64,000 nucleotides of DNA from Armigeres subalbatus (taxonomy: Eukaryota; Arthropoda; Insecta; Diptera; Culicidae): NCBI RefSeq assembly GCF_024139115.2, contig NW_026943144.1:1-64000 (forward strand), given 5' to 3'. Both the position numbers and the translations under genes were made by a program. Shown one piece after another: positions 52,741-63,063 of this stretch (positions are counted from its first letter, which is position 1; each line of letters starts with the position of its first letter). The notes under the pieces were generated by a model, which saw nothing but the letters and a program-made list of their open reading frames with translations, was not told where the DNA came from and made no database searches.

Positions 52741-53166
52741 CAAAGATTCGTGGCTAGACGAGGCAAACCTGACCATATTTACACGGATAATGCCACAAAT
52801 TTTGTAGGAGCAAAAAACGATTTACATGCTCTTTACCAAATGCTTTCCAATACCACTGAAACTGCTCGTATCGCGTCCCTTCTCGCTACTGAGGGTATAC
52901 ACTGGCATATGATCCCCCCGCGTGCTCCTAACTTCGGCGGCCTTTGGGAAGCCGGGGTGAAGGTCGCAAAAAAGCATCTACTTCGTCAGTTGGGTAGCAC
53001 ATCGTTGCTGCATGAGGATCTAGTGACGATTTTGGCGCAAGTAGAAGGTGCTATGAATTCGAGGCCGTTAGCACCTCTATCAGAGGACCCAAACGACGTG
53101 CAGGCTATCACCCCAAGCCATTTCCTGATCGGCTCATCGCTTCAAGCACTTCCTTACCCGGATTAG
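52741..53166 (+). CDS. BEL/Pao integrase core, second part
   Basis: This resumes the BEL integrase interrupted at 36,898. It carries HIYTDNATNFVGAKNDL (second catalytic Asp), IHWHMIPPRAPNFGGLWEAG with the catalytic Glu in LWEAG, and LTILAQVEGAMNSRPLAPL-type core end. A TAG at 53,164-53,166 ends it in frame with the next piece. Single-stop damage like this, with near-identical LTRs, points to a young but defective copy. Confidence 0.9.
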   Translation, partial: QRFVARRGKPDHIYTDNATNFVGAKNDLHALYQMLSNTTETARIASLLATEGIHWHMIPPRAPNFGGLWEAGVKVAKKHLLRQLGSTSLLHEDLVTILAQVEGAMNSRPLAPLSEDPNDVQAITPSHFLIGSSLQALPYPD

Positions 53167-53535
53167 ATGGATGTTCCTAGGAATCGACTCAAGAACCGAT
53201 ACCAAGTGATCCAGAAGAAGATGCAGCTATTTTGGTATCATTGGCGGACGGAATATTTGAAGGAGTTACAACGGCAATCCATGGTGAACCCTCGACGCGT
53301 GGATTTAAAGGTGGACCAAGTGATGATTCTACAAGATAATCTTTTACGTTGGCCGTTGGTTCGCATTGTCGAGCTGCATCCTGGCGAAGACGGAGTTACG
53401 CGTGTAGTAACAGTCCGTACATCGACTGGAGCAACGATGAAACGAGCTGTGACAAAACTTCGTCCTTTGCCGTATGGCGACAATGAAGGTGAAACCGACT
53501 CAACGAATTCAGTCCACTATACTGGTGTTGAATAA
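53167..53535 (+). pseudogene. BEL/Pao integrase C-terminal domain
   Basis: In frame after the TAG: a 122-codon piece with the BEL C-terminal domain (DUF5641 type), including FWYHWRTEYLKELQ (about 19-32), VDQVMILQDNLLRWPLVRI (about 43-61) and VRTSTGATMKRAVTKLRPL (about 79-97). It ends at 53,535, about 110 bases before the right LTR. The methionine at 53,167 is not a native start. Confidence 0.88.
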
Positions 53536-53645
53536 GCAGATTTAGTGAGAGTGTTCAATGAAATTAAGCATATGGAAATCGTTGAACTATTGCTGAATTA
53601 TAATTTAGATTCTATTGAAATGTAGCATTTCAGGTGGCCGGCTTA

Positions 53646-53992
53646 TGTTAGATCTAATCACTTTAAATCACCAATGTAAATTCAAATTTGAATATGTGGA
53701 ACCTAATTCCACAAAGTGCAACGGGCTATTGTGAGCCCTATTTTGTAATCGTTTAAATCACTGCTGAAGTTACATCATCCTCTATGCACCTTTCTCTTTT
53801 GTTGAATACGTTCAATAGATCGGTCACCTTTCCATATTAGCTCTCTTATCTATAGCGTAGTATTGTAGTGAAGTCTGAATAAAGTCACTTTGAAATAGTT
53901 TATTCGGGTTAATAAAGTGTTAATTTCTAATCGGAGTGCGTTGATTATTTGTGTCTGGACAGCACCCATCCCAACAAATTCTAGACGATACA
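53646..53992 (+). repeat. right LTR of BEL/Pao element
   Basis: 347 bp, TGTTAGATC to GATACA. It lacks a 10-bp segment present in the left LTR. Confidence 0.93.
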
Positions 53993-54039
53993 ACTTCTAC
54001 TATCTATAGTTCATACCAACTTCTGTTATCGAGGCCGAC
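53993..54039. other. 47-bp junction between BEL LTR and gypsy copy 2
   Basis: A short unique stretch (ACTTCTACTATCTATAG onward). It does not repeat the left flank of the BEL element as a true target duplication would, and it leads abruptly into the middle of gypsy RT. Confidence 0.7.
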
Positions 54040-57000
54040 GTCATAGTCACGGAGACGTTTGAAGAACACGTCCGTTTGCTCAATGAGGTTGCGAGACGCT
54101 GAGCGAAGCCAACTTATCTATTAAGTTGGAAAAATCGCACTTTGTGGCCAGAAATCCCATTCCCGGGTCATTCTGTCTTCCCATGGTTTGCAACAACCCG
54201 GACAAGATCAGACCTAGGGAGTATGAGCGACCCACGGTTACGAAGTCTCGGTTTATCGGCATGTCAACTATTATCGGCGGTCATCGCCGATTATAGTCAA
54301 TTACCGCTCCGCTTCCAGAGCTTCTAAGTCTCCATCTAGAATGTAAAATGGAACCAGGACGCGGAAGAAGCATTTCAAAATATTAAAGAAAAGCTCATAA
54401 CTGCACAATTCTGGCAAGTGCGAATTTTGAACACGACTTCATTATTCACACAGATGCTAGTGACCAAGCTATGCAGGGTTCTCACCAGAAAATAGATGGT
54501 CGAGAACACGTTATAGAATACTTCTCTAAGAAGCGAAACTCCCGAGCGTAGCTACTATGCCACAGAGAAAGAAGGACTGCGCCCTTCTCTCGATTGAGCA
54601 CTTCGGGGCACGTTGAAGGAGTCACTTCACTCTTGTTACGACTCGTCAGCATTGACTTTCGTAATGCGCACAAATGGAAGACGTCCTCGCGATTGAGCCG
54701 CTGAGGATCACTACAGCAGTTCGACGTCACTTTCCATCGTCGCGGGAAGGAAAATGTGGTGCCAGATGCTCTGTCCAGGAGGTGTCGCACTGTTTCGCAA
54801 AATCGGACTCATCTTGGATAACAACCTGAAACAAAGGTTAAAACTCCAGAAGATTATCCTGATTTTGATTCAACTTATGAAATTTGTTTTCAAACGACCC
54901 TGCTGATCACAGGTTCGATTGGAAAATTGTCCCTCACCGATACAAGAAAACTCATCGTATCCAACGCCCATGACCAGTCGATGCACATTGGCGTGGACAA
55001 AATGATAGCAAAAATTTCAACAATATCATTGGCCTCGGTTAATCTGATGTCCGATCACACGTTCAAAATGTACGGTAAGGAAATCAAACCAGCCAATGTA
55101 CCAACAGTTCCTTTGATGGGGATATGCGTGTTTCCAGTCAACCGTGGCAGATAATGCCCTTGACTACATCGGCTTTGCCAAGAACCCGGTCTGGAAAACA
55201 ATATATCCTCGTTATTATGGATCTTTTCAGTAAATGGAACCAATTACACGCATGTCCCAAAATCTCCGTATCTTCCTTGGTCATTCTGCAGGATCACTGG
55301 ATCGGAACTCAGTTCCGTCTATTTTGTTATCAGACAACGCTAGCACGTTTTTATCGAAAGATTTGGGGCTTTACTGAGAGGTTTGGAAACACTGGCTAAC
55401 GACCAGGTATCACTCACAAGCCAATCCAGTATAACCCCAACCCGCACGTTTCCGGGAAATAAGATAGGTGGTTTAAGCGCCACTCCTTTCGGAGACCACC
55501 TTCCAGATATATGGCTGCCGGCCGCTGAAACCCCCAGGAATGGGTCTAATGACTCGTTTTCAGAGAGGGAACGAATCGGGTGACGTAAGACTGGGGTGAG
55601 CAATAGGGGAAAAAGGAAGGGAAATCGATTTTCAAGCGTAGGAATTAGGCGATTACAAAACAATACTTACGCCCTTTTATCATCACTGGATGACCTGAAA
55701 GAACCTGCGAATCCTGCTATAAAAGAATAGGGAGTTATCGTGGTTGTTTCGGGAACCGCCCCAGCAAAATATAATAAAAAAATAAATTAACGACCGATTA
55801 ACATGCTAAACTTTAACCAACTTTATTCTCGCATTGCATTCGATAGACTTTTACGAACGACGGTTCGCCTGCATTTATGCTACCAGCATTAACAAAACAA
55901 CATATCACTACAAATGTTCAGAACAGATCATTTTCACATACATATATTTCTCTTCATGTTTCCATTCTCCTTTCTCCTAGGCCTACTGTTTGCTTTCCCT
56001 TACTCTCTCTTTCTCTATCTAACCTCTGTCTTCATGTGTTGAGTGCTTTACGTGCGGTGTTCATTACAGGTCGGTTTAGGTGTGTGTGTCAGAAGCGTGG
56101 CTGTCAGCGCAAGCGCGGGGACTAGACAGCCACGTGAAAGTTTCGAGGCACGCTACTTACTGCTAGTTCTTCGCGGCGGAACTGAGCCATGCGCATGGAC
56201 TTACTTATCCGCATGATTACTTACGGTTTGCTTTTCGTACGCTTTTTGTGGAGGGAATTCGAAAATCAAACAGTCGTTCATTCGATGAGCACCGTTGATC
56301 GAAGCTCGCGTCGCTGACGTTGACGCAGATGATATTCACGCAGCGGCGATGAACGGGCTGGTCGTCGCGGTGATGAACTGTATGGTTGGCGCAATTCAAT
56401 GATGAACGCGGATGACTGCAACCTCTGCCTAGGGCGCGATGAAACGTACGCAAGCCCTCTTCCGGTCGACGTACTTCCGGAAACCTCGTAGCGACGGTGG
56501 GTCAGAAGCGATCGTTGGCTTTGGGTGCGATTGTGGGGTTTCGCAGTATGCCAAAACCTGATTAAACACGTGGTGTCGTCTGACGGACATGATTAGCACA
56601 CACACATAATGTAACAATATTGACCGACAAATTACCTGCACAATACTAAAACACACGCACGAAACTAGTAGCTATAGAACTTGGCACTTTTCCTTAGCTG
56701 ACTCAACTAATAAGGGAAAGACTTTGAAAATTAATTAAATTAAAGCATGCTAATATTTTGTTCACCTTAAACACACACACGGAGACTTAAAATTCGATCA
56801 CTCCTGCCTCTTCCATAGCCAGAACGAAGATGATCAAAGTCAATTTTTCCTCAGATCAAGGTGCATTATTAATTGCTTTCGAATCATAACCTTCGGAAAT
56901 CCTGAGAGGAAATCCGAAGGGATAATTCCCACGCTCGCGAAACGATCAAGGTAAAGGGAGGAGGATTAGTCTACGCCGAAAGGCTCACATCACCCAGCTC

Positions 57001-59091
57001 GTAAATCTGAGAGAGCGGACCCATTCGGGATAAGTTCTATCCCCTGAATGCATTCCTCCGGGGTCATGCACAGCAGCAAGCGCAATCATATCTGCTGCTA
57101 TCACTTTTCCCTTTTGGGCGGTTAATGTGCGAGTTGGCTAGGTAGGAACTCATTTAAATGATTGGCGGACGCACTCGTGAATATGAAACAAGATTCAGTA
57201 GTGGTGAACTTTCCAGTACTAGACTGGTTCAAACTAATTATAATATTTTGGATAATGTATACGAAGTAAATAAGAAACATTTAAAGAACGGACATGCTCG
57301 TTACACCAGTAGAACGCGTTAATCGTCTGATAAATACGGCTACGATCTTATGCCAGGGAAGACCAGAGATCATGGGACCGTAACCATCCGAAAAGAGCTT
57401 ATGATTAACTCAACCATCCATTCTGCTACCGGTTATTCACCTTTCATGGTTACTCGAGGGCAGGAAGTAAGTGGACGGCGGGACTATAATCGTTTCGAAA
57501 ACGAGGACGAGCAAACCTCGAGGCACGAATGGCCAGGCTAAAAGCTTACTCGCCTAAAATTTTGATATTGTATCTAAAAATCTTCAAAAGCGCATAATGT
57601 TCAAGTCACAACTACAATCTGCGCCACCGTAGGACGGCGAAACCTTTAACGTAGGTGAACAGTGTATAAGCGTAATACGCGACAATCAACGCTGCCGACC
57701 ACTAATGCTAAACTCGGTGCTCAGTACCTACTCGCATTGTGGTGGCGAAACATGGCCATTCTTCTTATGAGCTGGCAGATGCTACCGGCCGGAATATCGG
57801 CGTGGCCAGCCAATCTAATAAAACCCGCCTAGAGAAATCAATTCAATTTCACAAAGCATGAAAAGAGCAGTTAATCGCCTCCCAGCATCTGGATCGACCT
57901 AAAATGAATATAAATAATAGAATATAAATTATCGATGTCGATCACACGAAGTGACCGAGGATAGATGTATATACCGATACGATGTGCCTATATAAACCGG
58001 CTCCTATTGTCTACATGCTGACCACTAGAGCCATGCGGAAGGCCAACATATATCGTCCATCGGAAAGGTCATTGAAGGTCATTCTTTGTCTGTTATCGCG
58101 GATACTTGTAGTTTTAAAATCGGCACCGTCGTAATACACAGAATCCAAACGCGCGCAAATATGGGTCTGTGTAGATCGAAAGATCACATCAACTGATGCT
58201 GGATAGGAAACGAGCCTCCTCTCTTTTCCCAAATCGCTCATTCCGCCTTATGGACTCACAATTAGCCGAATAGGGATTCCGGGTAGGCTAATAATATCGA
58301 GCATTTTTCGTGTTATTCTGGGAGAAGCCGCGATCATTCTCATAGTCGATTTCGGACCCTTTGATCGTCGGATTAATCTTGTTGGGTATATCAACCCGAA
58401 CTCTGAAAAAGTGAGTTGCAGAGATATGGACTTGATTCTTATAGTCAGTGCCAACTCGACCGTTGGCTACCCCAGATCGGTCTTAAGTATGGGAAACTAC
58501 GTTCACGTCGCGTTCGCAGATTTTGTAAATATGTATAGATTGTACCTCGAAAATAGTGTTAAGTGTAATGTATAGGTATCTAAGTTAAATTGCGCGTTAT
58601 TTTCCAAATTTCAATAGTATCACATCTTGTTTCCGTTTGTTGTGAATATTTGTAAAAAATAATATGCTTGAATAGGTTTAGTGTTTCGAAATCGATTTAT
58701 TCTAGAAGATAGTGATCCTCGGATGTGGTTTGGGCGGTCGATAATATACTTATTCCTAGACATGCTAAGGCGCACCAGCCATACAAAACTGAAAGTAAGC
58801 GAGGATAGTTTTGAAAAGAAATATATTAATATTTCTTTTCGTACTAACTCGGCGGATTGTAACCGTCAAGCGTTACAAATAAACAAATATATATGCGAGA
58901 ATATTGACTGCGATTTTCATAAAACTTGCTAACTGCCAAAAGTGAAGAGGGTTGTTCAGAACACTGTTTGCTCAGGGTGCAATTTGCTTGGTAGCAAAAG
59001 TATACATACGTGGTAGCTGGGATGCTAGAAAAGTGGCAAGCGGAACGGATGGAATGTGGAAGATGCCAAACCGAAGTAGCGGGAACGAAGC
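54040..59091 (+). mobile_element. gypsy copy 2, 3' half, riddled with small deletions
   Basis: This follows copy 1 from just after the RT YLDD core (46,248) through RNase H, integrase, the shared 1.97-kb insertion, the integrase end, the 3' region and the first 230 bases of the LTR (LTR begins 58,858). Against copy 1 it has very frequent one- to eight-base losses and is about 225 bases shorter over 5.0 kb. Every domain is broken into short frames, for example YSPFMVTRGQEV at about 57,431-57,470. There is no 5' LTR, gag or RT core. The damage pattern looks technical more than biological. Confidence 0.9.
58858..59091 (+). repeat. partial LTR of gypsy copy 2
   Basis: This begins TGTAACCGTC like the other LTRs and follows them for about 230 bases, with several losses, to GGGAACGAAG. 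It then switches without transition to gag sequence of copy 3. Confidence 0.88.
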
Positions 59092-59166
59092 AGATCTCAC
59101 AGTGTCTCAACTAGTGGCCAATATTTCAATACTTCGAATCCATTCCTATCGGATGTCACACCTGAG

Positions 59167-60103
59167 TTGTTCGAAACAGGGGAGCCAACTAGAACTGAAC
59201 CGACAGTGACGTTTGCTCTGCCTCCAGAATCTCAAGAGATAAATCAATTCTTGGCTCCAGCTCGTCAACCACCTCCACAGAATCCGTGTTGGACTGGTTC
59301 GAGGAACAGGGCTGGAGCAATTCAACAGCCTTGGTGGTCAGAGTCAGAAGCTCTACCACCAATAGCACAAAACAACTCGTCTAATATCAATCTTTACCGA
59401 CCGGTAATCGGTGCTGCTTCTAACCTTTCAGGGCCGCCTGGCGATTCTCAATATCCCTCCAATTTTGGAGAACCGAGGCAACGGCAAGTCTTCCACCCTC
59501 GGAAGGTGATACCAGTTTCCCAGTGGAAAATCCAAAATATAAAAAGCAGATGACCAAGGATTGGGAATGAACGAGTTCATTGACAATGTTAATCAAATGG
59601 CTCTCTCTGAGCACGTATCAGAAGAAGAATTGTTTGATTCTGCGATCCATCTGTTCGACGGACCTGCTCTCAGCTGGTACACGGCTATGAGAAGTCGAGA
59701 ACGATCAAGGATTGGAACCAGTTAATTCATGAGCTGCGAAAAGCTTTCCGCCACCCGGATCTTTGATGCTGTTTTGAGAGTGAAGATATATCAATACAGG
59801 CAGCAGCGGCACGAGACATTCCAGCAATATTACTTGCAAATGGAAAAACTTTTCCGTAGCATGAGCCAGCCTATGTCTGAATCAGACAAGCTGGAAGTGC
59901 TAAAAATGAATCTAAGATTCGATTATCGGAAGCTATTGGTAGGTCGCCATATTACGTCATTGCAAGCTTTGGTGAACCTGGGTCACGATCTGGATGCTGC
60001 TGACTCTTCTGCTTTTGCCAGAGTTTTGGCAACCCAAAAAGAAGCCTGTGCTCTTAGCAGCAGTGAAAGAGTAAACCCGCAGAACACTCTGAATATTTTC
60101 TAA
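59167..60103 (+). pseudogene. gypsy copy 3 gag, frameshifted
   Basis: Two frames, 59,167-59,553 and 59,729-60,103, cover the Pro/Ser-rich linker and the capsid-like domain seen in copy 1 (LRVKIYQYRQQRHETFQQYY). Compared with copy 1 there are indels near 59,536, 59,702 and 59,762, each a one- or two-base change in a short run. The gag start is missing. Confidence 0.85.
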
Positions 60104-60269
60104 CAAGCATCAGCTTAACAAACCTATACAAAATATAAAGAAAGACAAAAACTCAAAGGCTAATTTCGGCGACAAATCGCCCAAAAATGAGCCAAAATTC
60201 AATGATCAACCCAAGCCAAAAGATGATCAGCAGGCTAAACGAGGATCCAGTGACGCATTTTCCAAAATA

Positions 60270-61049
60270 GTGAGTAACTATCGTCCTCCCCCACAGGGAG
60301 AATGCTTCAACTGTCGGGACGAGCATCAGACAAGAGAATGCCCGCTCCCTAGACGGTTATTTTGCCAGATTTGCGCATTTCCTGGGGTAGCGTATAAAAA
60401 CTGCCCATACTGCTCAAAAAAACCCGCCAAGGGAGTTCTAAAGTCGCAGGACTCTCGCGAGGCGCTCATTCATCAATCATACACGTCTCTCGTTGCAGAT
60501 CTTGGGGAGTTCTATGCTCCTCGGTCTGAAATCACAATACCCGAAACTCGACAACCCCAAGTCAATAAAATAACTTACTCCTCCTTAGACGGCACAGACG
60601 ATCGACCCCATGCTCATCTGAGAATTTTTGATGTTCGCGTGAGGGCACTGCTCGACAGTGGAAGCCATCGTACAATGTTCAATTCCACAATTTACAAGCG
60701 TCTCAAAAATATAAGACTAAGAGAACCCACTGAACCAATCGAATTAGTCACAGCTAGTGGCGACTCGATGGAGATAGCAGGTGAAGTTCTAATACCTTTC
60801 TCGTTCCGGGGAAAAACCCGTATCATACCAACTTTGTACGTGCCCGGCCTAGCAATCGATTGTATATGCGGGATTGACTTTTGGCGGGCATACAATATTC
60901 GCCCATTAGTATCCACATTTGCACTTAGTACCCCGTCCACTTGCTGCCAGCGAGACGTGGAGGATATAGTTGTTTTGACGGAAAAACAAAAGCTGACTCT
61001 GGAACGAGTGAAGCAATCATTCAAAGTTGCTCAACCGGAGACGCTTTAG
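60270..61049 (+). CDS. gypsy copy 3 zinc knuckle-protease, intact frame
   Basis: This 259-codon frame shows what copy 1 has lost. A first knuckle CFNCRDEHQTREC lies at about 12-24. A second cysteine group, CQICAFPGVAYKNCPYC, at about 35-51 lacks the usual histidine. A retropepsin at about 120-225 has active-site RALLDSGSHRTMF (127-139), a GDSMEIAGEVLIPF strand and the LAIDCICGIDFW block. It ends at 61,049 because two extra T bases near 61,047 shift the frame relative to copy 1, just before RT. Confidence 0.88.
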   Translation: MSNYRPPPQGECFNCRDEHQTRECPLPRRLFCQICAFPGVAYKNCPYCSKKPAKGVLKSQDSREALIHQSYTSLVADLGEFYAPRSEITIPETRQPQVNKITYSSLDGTDDRPHAHLRIFDVRVRALLDSGSHRTMFNSTIYKRLKNIRLREPTEPIELVTASGDSMEIAGEVLIPFSFRGKTRIIPTLYVPGLAIDCICGIDFWRAYNIRPLVSTFALSTPSTCCQRDVEDIVVLTEKQKLTLERVKQSFKVAQPETL

Positions 61050-62503
61050 AAACTACTCCGTTGGTGGAACACCAGATAATACTGGGAGAAGAGCACCGAA
61101 AACTCAAACCAGTTCGTCAGTACCCGTACCTCATCTCTCCAAAAATTCAGGCGGGTCTCTTTGAAGAGATAGACCGCCTGCTAGGTCAAGGAGTTATTGA
61201 AGAATCGAACTCCGACTGGTCACTCAGCATTGTGCCCATTCGAAAGAATTCTGGATCCATCAGACTATGTCTAGACGCTCACAAACTCAATGAACGAACG
61301 ATCCGTGACGCTTATCCCTTCCCACAACCTGGTCGCATTCTCGGTCGTTTACCGCAGGCCCGATATCTCAGTACAATTGATCTGACAGAAGCTTTCCTGC
61401 AGATTCCTTTGGCCCGTAATTCACGAAAATATTGTGCCTTTAGCGTCCAGGGTAAGGGGATGTTCCAGTTCACTAAGCTCCCATTCGGTCTCATCAACAG
61501 CCCAGCTATTCTAGTCCGTCTGATGAACCGAGTGTTGGGGCAAGGTGTACTGGAACGAAACGTCTTCGTGTACTTGAACGATATAGTTATAGTCACGGAG
61601 ACGTTTGAAGAACACTTTCGTTTGCTCAATGAGGTTGCGAGACGCCTAAGAGAAGCCAACTTGTCCATCAAATTGGGGAAATCGCACTTTTGTGTGCCAG
61701 AAATCCCATTCCTGGGGTACATTCTGTCTTCCCATGGTTTGCAAACTAACCCGGACAAGATCAGACCTATAGTGGAGTATGAGCGACCCAATACGGTTAC
61801 GAAGCTTCGCCGGTTTATCGGCATGTCAAACTATTATCGGCGGTTCATCGCCGATTATAGTCACATTACCGCTCCGCTTCCAGAGCTTCTGAAGTCTCCA
61901 TCTAGACATGTAAAATGGAACCAGGACGCGGAAGAAGCATTTCAAAATATTAAAGAAAAGCTCATAACTGCACCAATTCTGGCAAGTGCGAATTTTGAAC
62001 ACGACTTCATTATTCACACAGATGCTAGTGACCAAGCTATAGCAGGGGTTCTCACCCAGAAAATAGATGGTCGAGAACACGTTATAGAATACTTCTCTAA
62101 GAAGCTGACAACTCCCGAGCGTAGCTACCATGCCACAGAGAAAGAAGGACTGGCCGCCCTTCTCTCGATTGAGCACTTTCGGGGCTACGTTGAAGGGAGT
62201 CACTTCACTCTTGTTACCGACTCGTCAGCATTGACTTTCGTAATGCGCACAAAATGGAAGACGTCCTCGCGATTGAGCCGCTGGAGCTTATCACTACAGC
62301 AGTTCGACGTCACTATTGTCCATCGTCGCGGGAAGGAAAATGTGGTGCCAGATGCTCTGTCCAGGAGTGTCTGCACTGTTTCGCAAAAATCGGACTCATC
62401 TTGGTATAACAACCTGAAACAAAAGGTTAAAACTTCTCCAGAAGATTATCCTGATTTCCGGATTCCAACTTATGAAATTTGTCTTTTCAAACGACCCTGC
62501 TGA
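60941..62503 (+). CDS. gypsy copy 3 RT-RNase H with YLND core
   Basis: This 520-codon frame starts out of phase (first 35 or so codons are not family sequence). It then reads RT blocks NSDWSLSIVPIRK and LSTIDLTEAFLQIP, and the core VFVYLNDIVIVTE, where copy 1 has YLDD: the first aspartate of the catalytic pair is Asn. It continues through the whole connection and RNase H (HTDASDQAIAGVL; SSALTFVMRTKW; HRRGKENVVPDALS) without the break found in copy 1. It ends at 62,503 after an 8-base loss near 62,465. The Asp-to-Asn change alone should abolish polymerase activity. Confidence 0.9.
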   Translation: MLPARRGGYSCFDGKTKADSGTSEAIIQSCSTGDALETTPLVEHQIILGEEHRKLKPVRQYPYLISPKIQAGLFEEIDRLLGQGVIEESNSDWSLSIVPIRKNSGSIRLCLDAHKLNERTIRDAYPFPQPGRILGRLPQARYLSTIDLTEAFLQIPLARNSRKYCAFSVQGKGMFQFTKLPFGLINSPAILVRLMNRVLGQGVLERNVFVYLNDIVIVTETFEEHFRLLNEVARRLREANLSIKLGKSHFCVPEIPFLGYILSSHGLQTNPDKIRPIVEYERPNTVTKLRRFIGMSNYYRRFIADYSHITAPLPELLKSPSRHVKWNQDAEEAFQNIKEKLITAPILASANFEHDFIIHTDASDQAIAGVLTQKIDGREHVIEYFSKKLTTPERSYHATEKEGLAALLSIEHFRGYVEGSHFTLVTDSSALTFVMRTKWKTSSRLSRWSLSLQQFDVTIVHRRGKENVVPDALSRSVCTVSQKSDSSWYNNLKQKVKTSPEDYPDFRIPTYEICLFKRPC

Positions 62504-63063
62504 TCACAGGTTCGATTGGAAAATTGTCCCCTCACCCGATACAAGAAAACTCATCGTATCCAACGCCCATGACCAGTCGATGCACATTGGCGTGGACAAA
62601 ATGATAGCAAAAAATTGTCAACAACAATATCATTGGCCTCGGTTAACTACTGATGTCCGATCACACATACAGAAATGTACGGTGTGTAAGGAAATTAAAC
62701 CGGCCAATGTACCGACCGCTCCTCTAATGGGGGGATATGCGCGTTTCCAGTCAACCGTGGCAGATAATAGCCCTTGACTACATCGGCCCTTTGCCAAGAA
62801 CCCGGTCTGGAAAAACAATATATCCTCGTTATTATGGATCTTTCAGTAAATTGACCCAATTACATGCATGTCCAAAAATCTCTGTGTCTTCATTGGAGGT
62901 TATTCTGCAGGATCACTGGTTTTATCAGAACTCAATTCCGTCTATTTTGTTATCAGACAACGCTAGCACGTTTTTGTCGAAAGAGTTTGGGGCTTTACTG
63001 GAGAGGTTTGGAGTGAAACACTGGCTACCGACCAGGTATCACTCACAAGCCAATCCAGTATAA
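62472..63063 (+). pseudogene. gypsy copy 3 integrase, truncated before catalytic Glu
   Basis: Two overlapping frames, 62,472-62,777 (zinc finger region, CTVCKEIKPANVPTAP) and 62,737-63,063 (LDYIGPLPRTRSG, LLSDNASTFLSKEF, ending YHSQANPV), cover the integrase up to the shared insertion, whose first codon is TAA. Frame changes near 62,735 and 62,815 separate the parts. Confidence 0.87.

Larger units (their letters stand above)
31641..53992 (+). mobile_element. BEL/Pao retrotransposon, split by nested gypsy element
   Basis: LTRs at 31,641-31,997 and 53,646-53,992 begin TGTTAGATC and end GACGATACA. They differ by only a few bases plus a 10-bp indel, so insertion was recent. The primer-binding region TGGTGCCGTGACCAGGAT follows the left LTR, a BEL/Pao hallmark. 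Without the nested element (36,899-52,736) its own length is about 6.5 kb, normal for the group. Gag, protease, RT, RNase H and integrase are all represented but broken by stops and frameshifts. Flanking target duplications do not match (GATTC on the left, ACTTC on the right). Confidence 0.93.

Noticed and set aside
54142..57541. Many short frames across copy 2 as separate small genes
   Set aside because: Each aligns to part of gypsy pol, the shared insertion or the integrase end; they are fragments made by small deletions.
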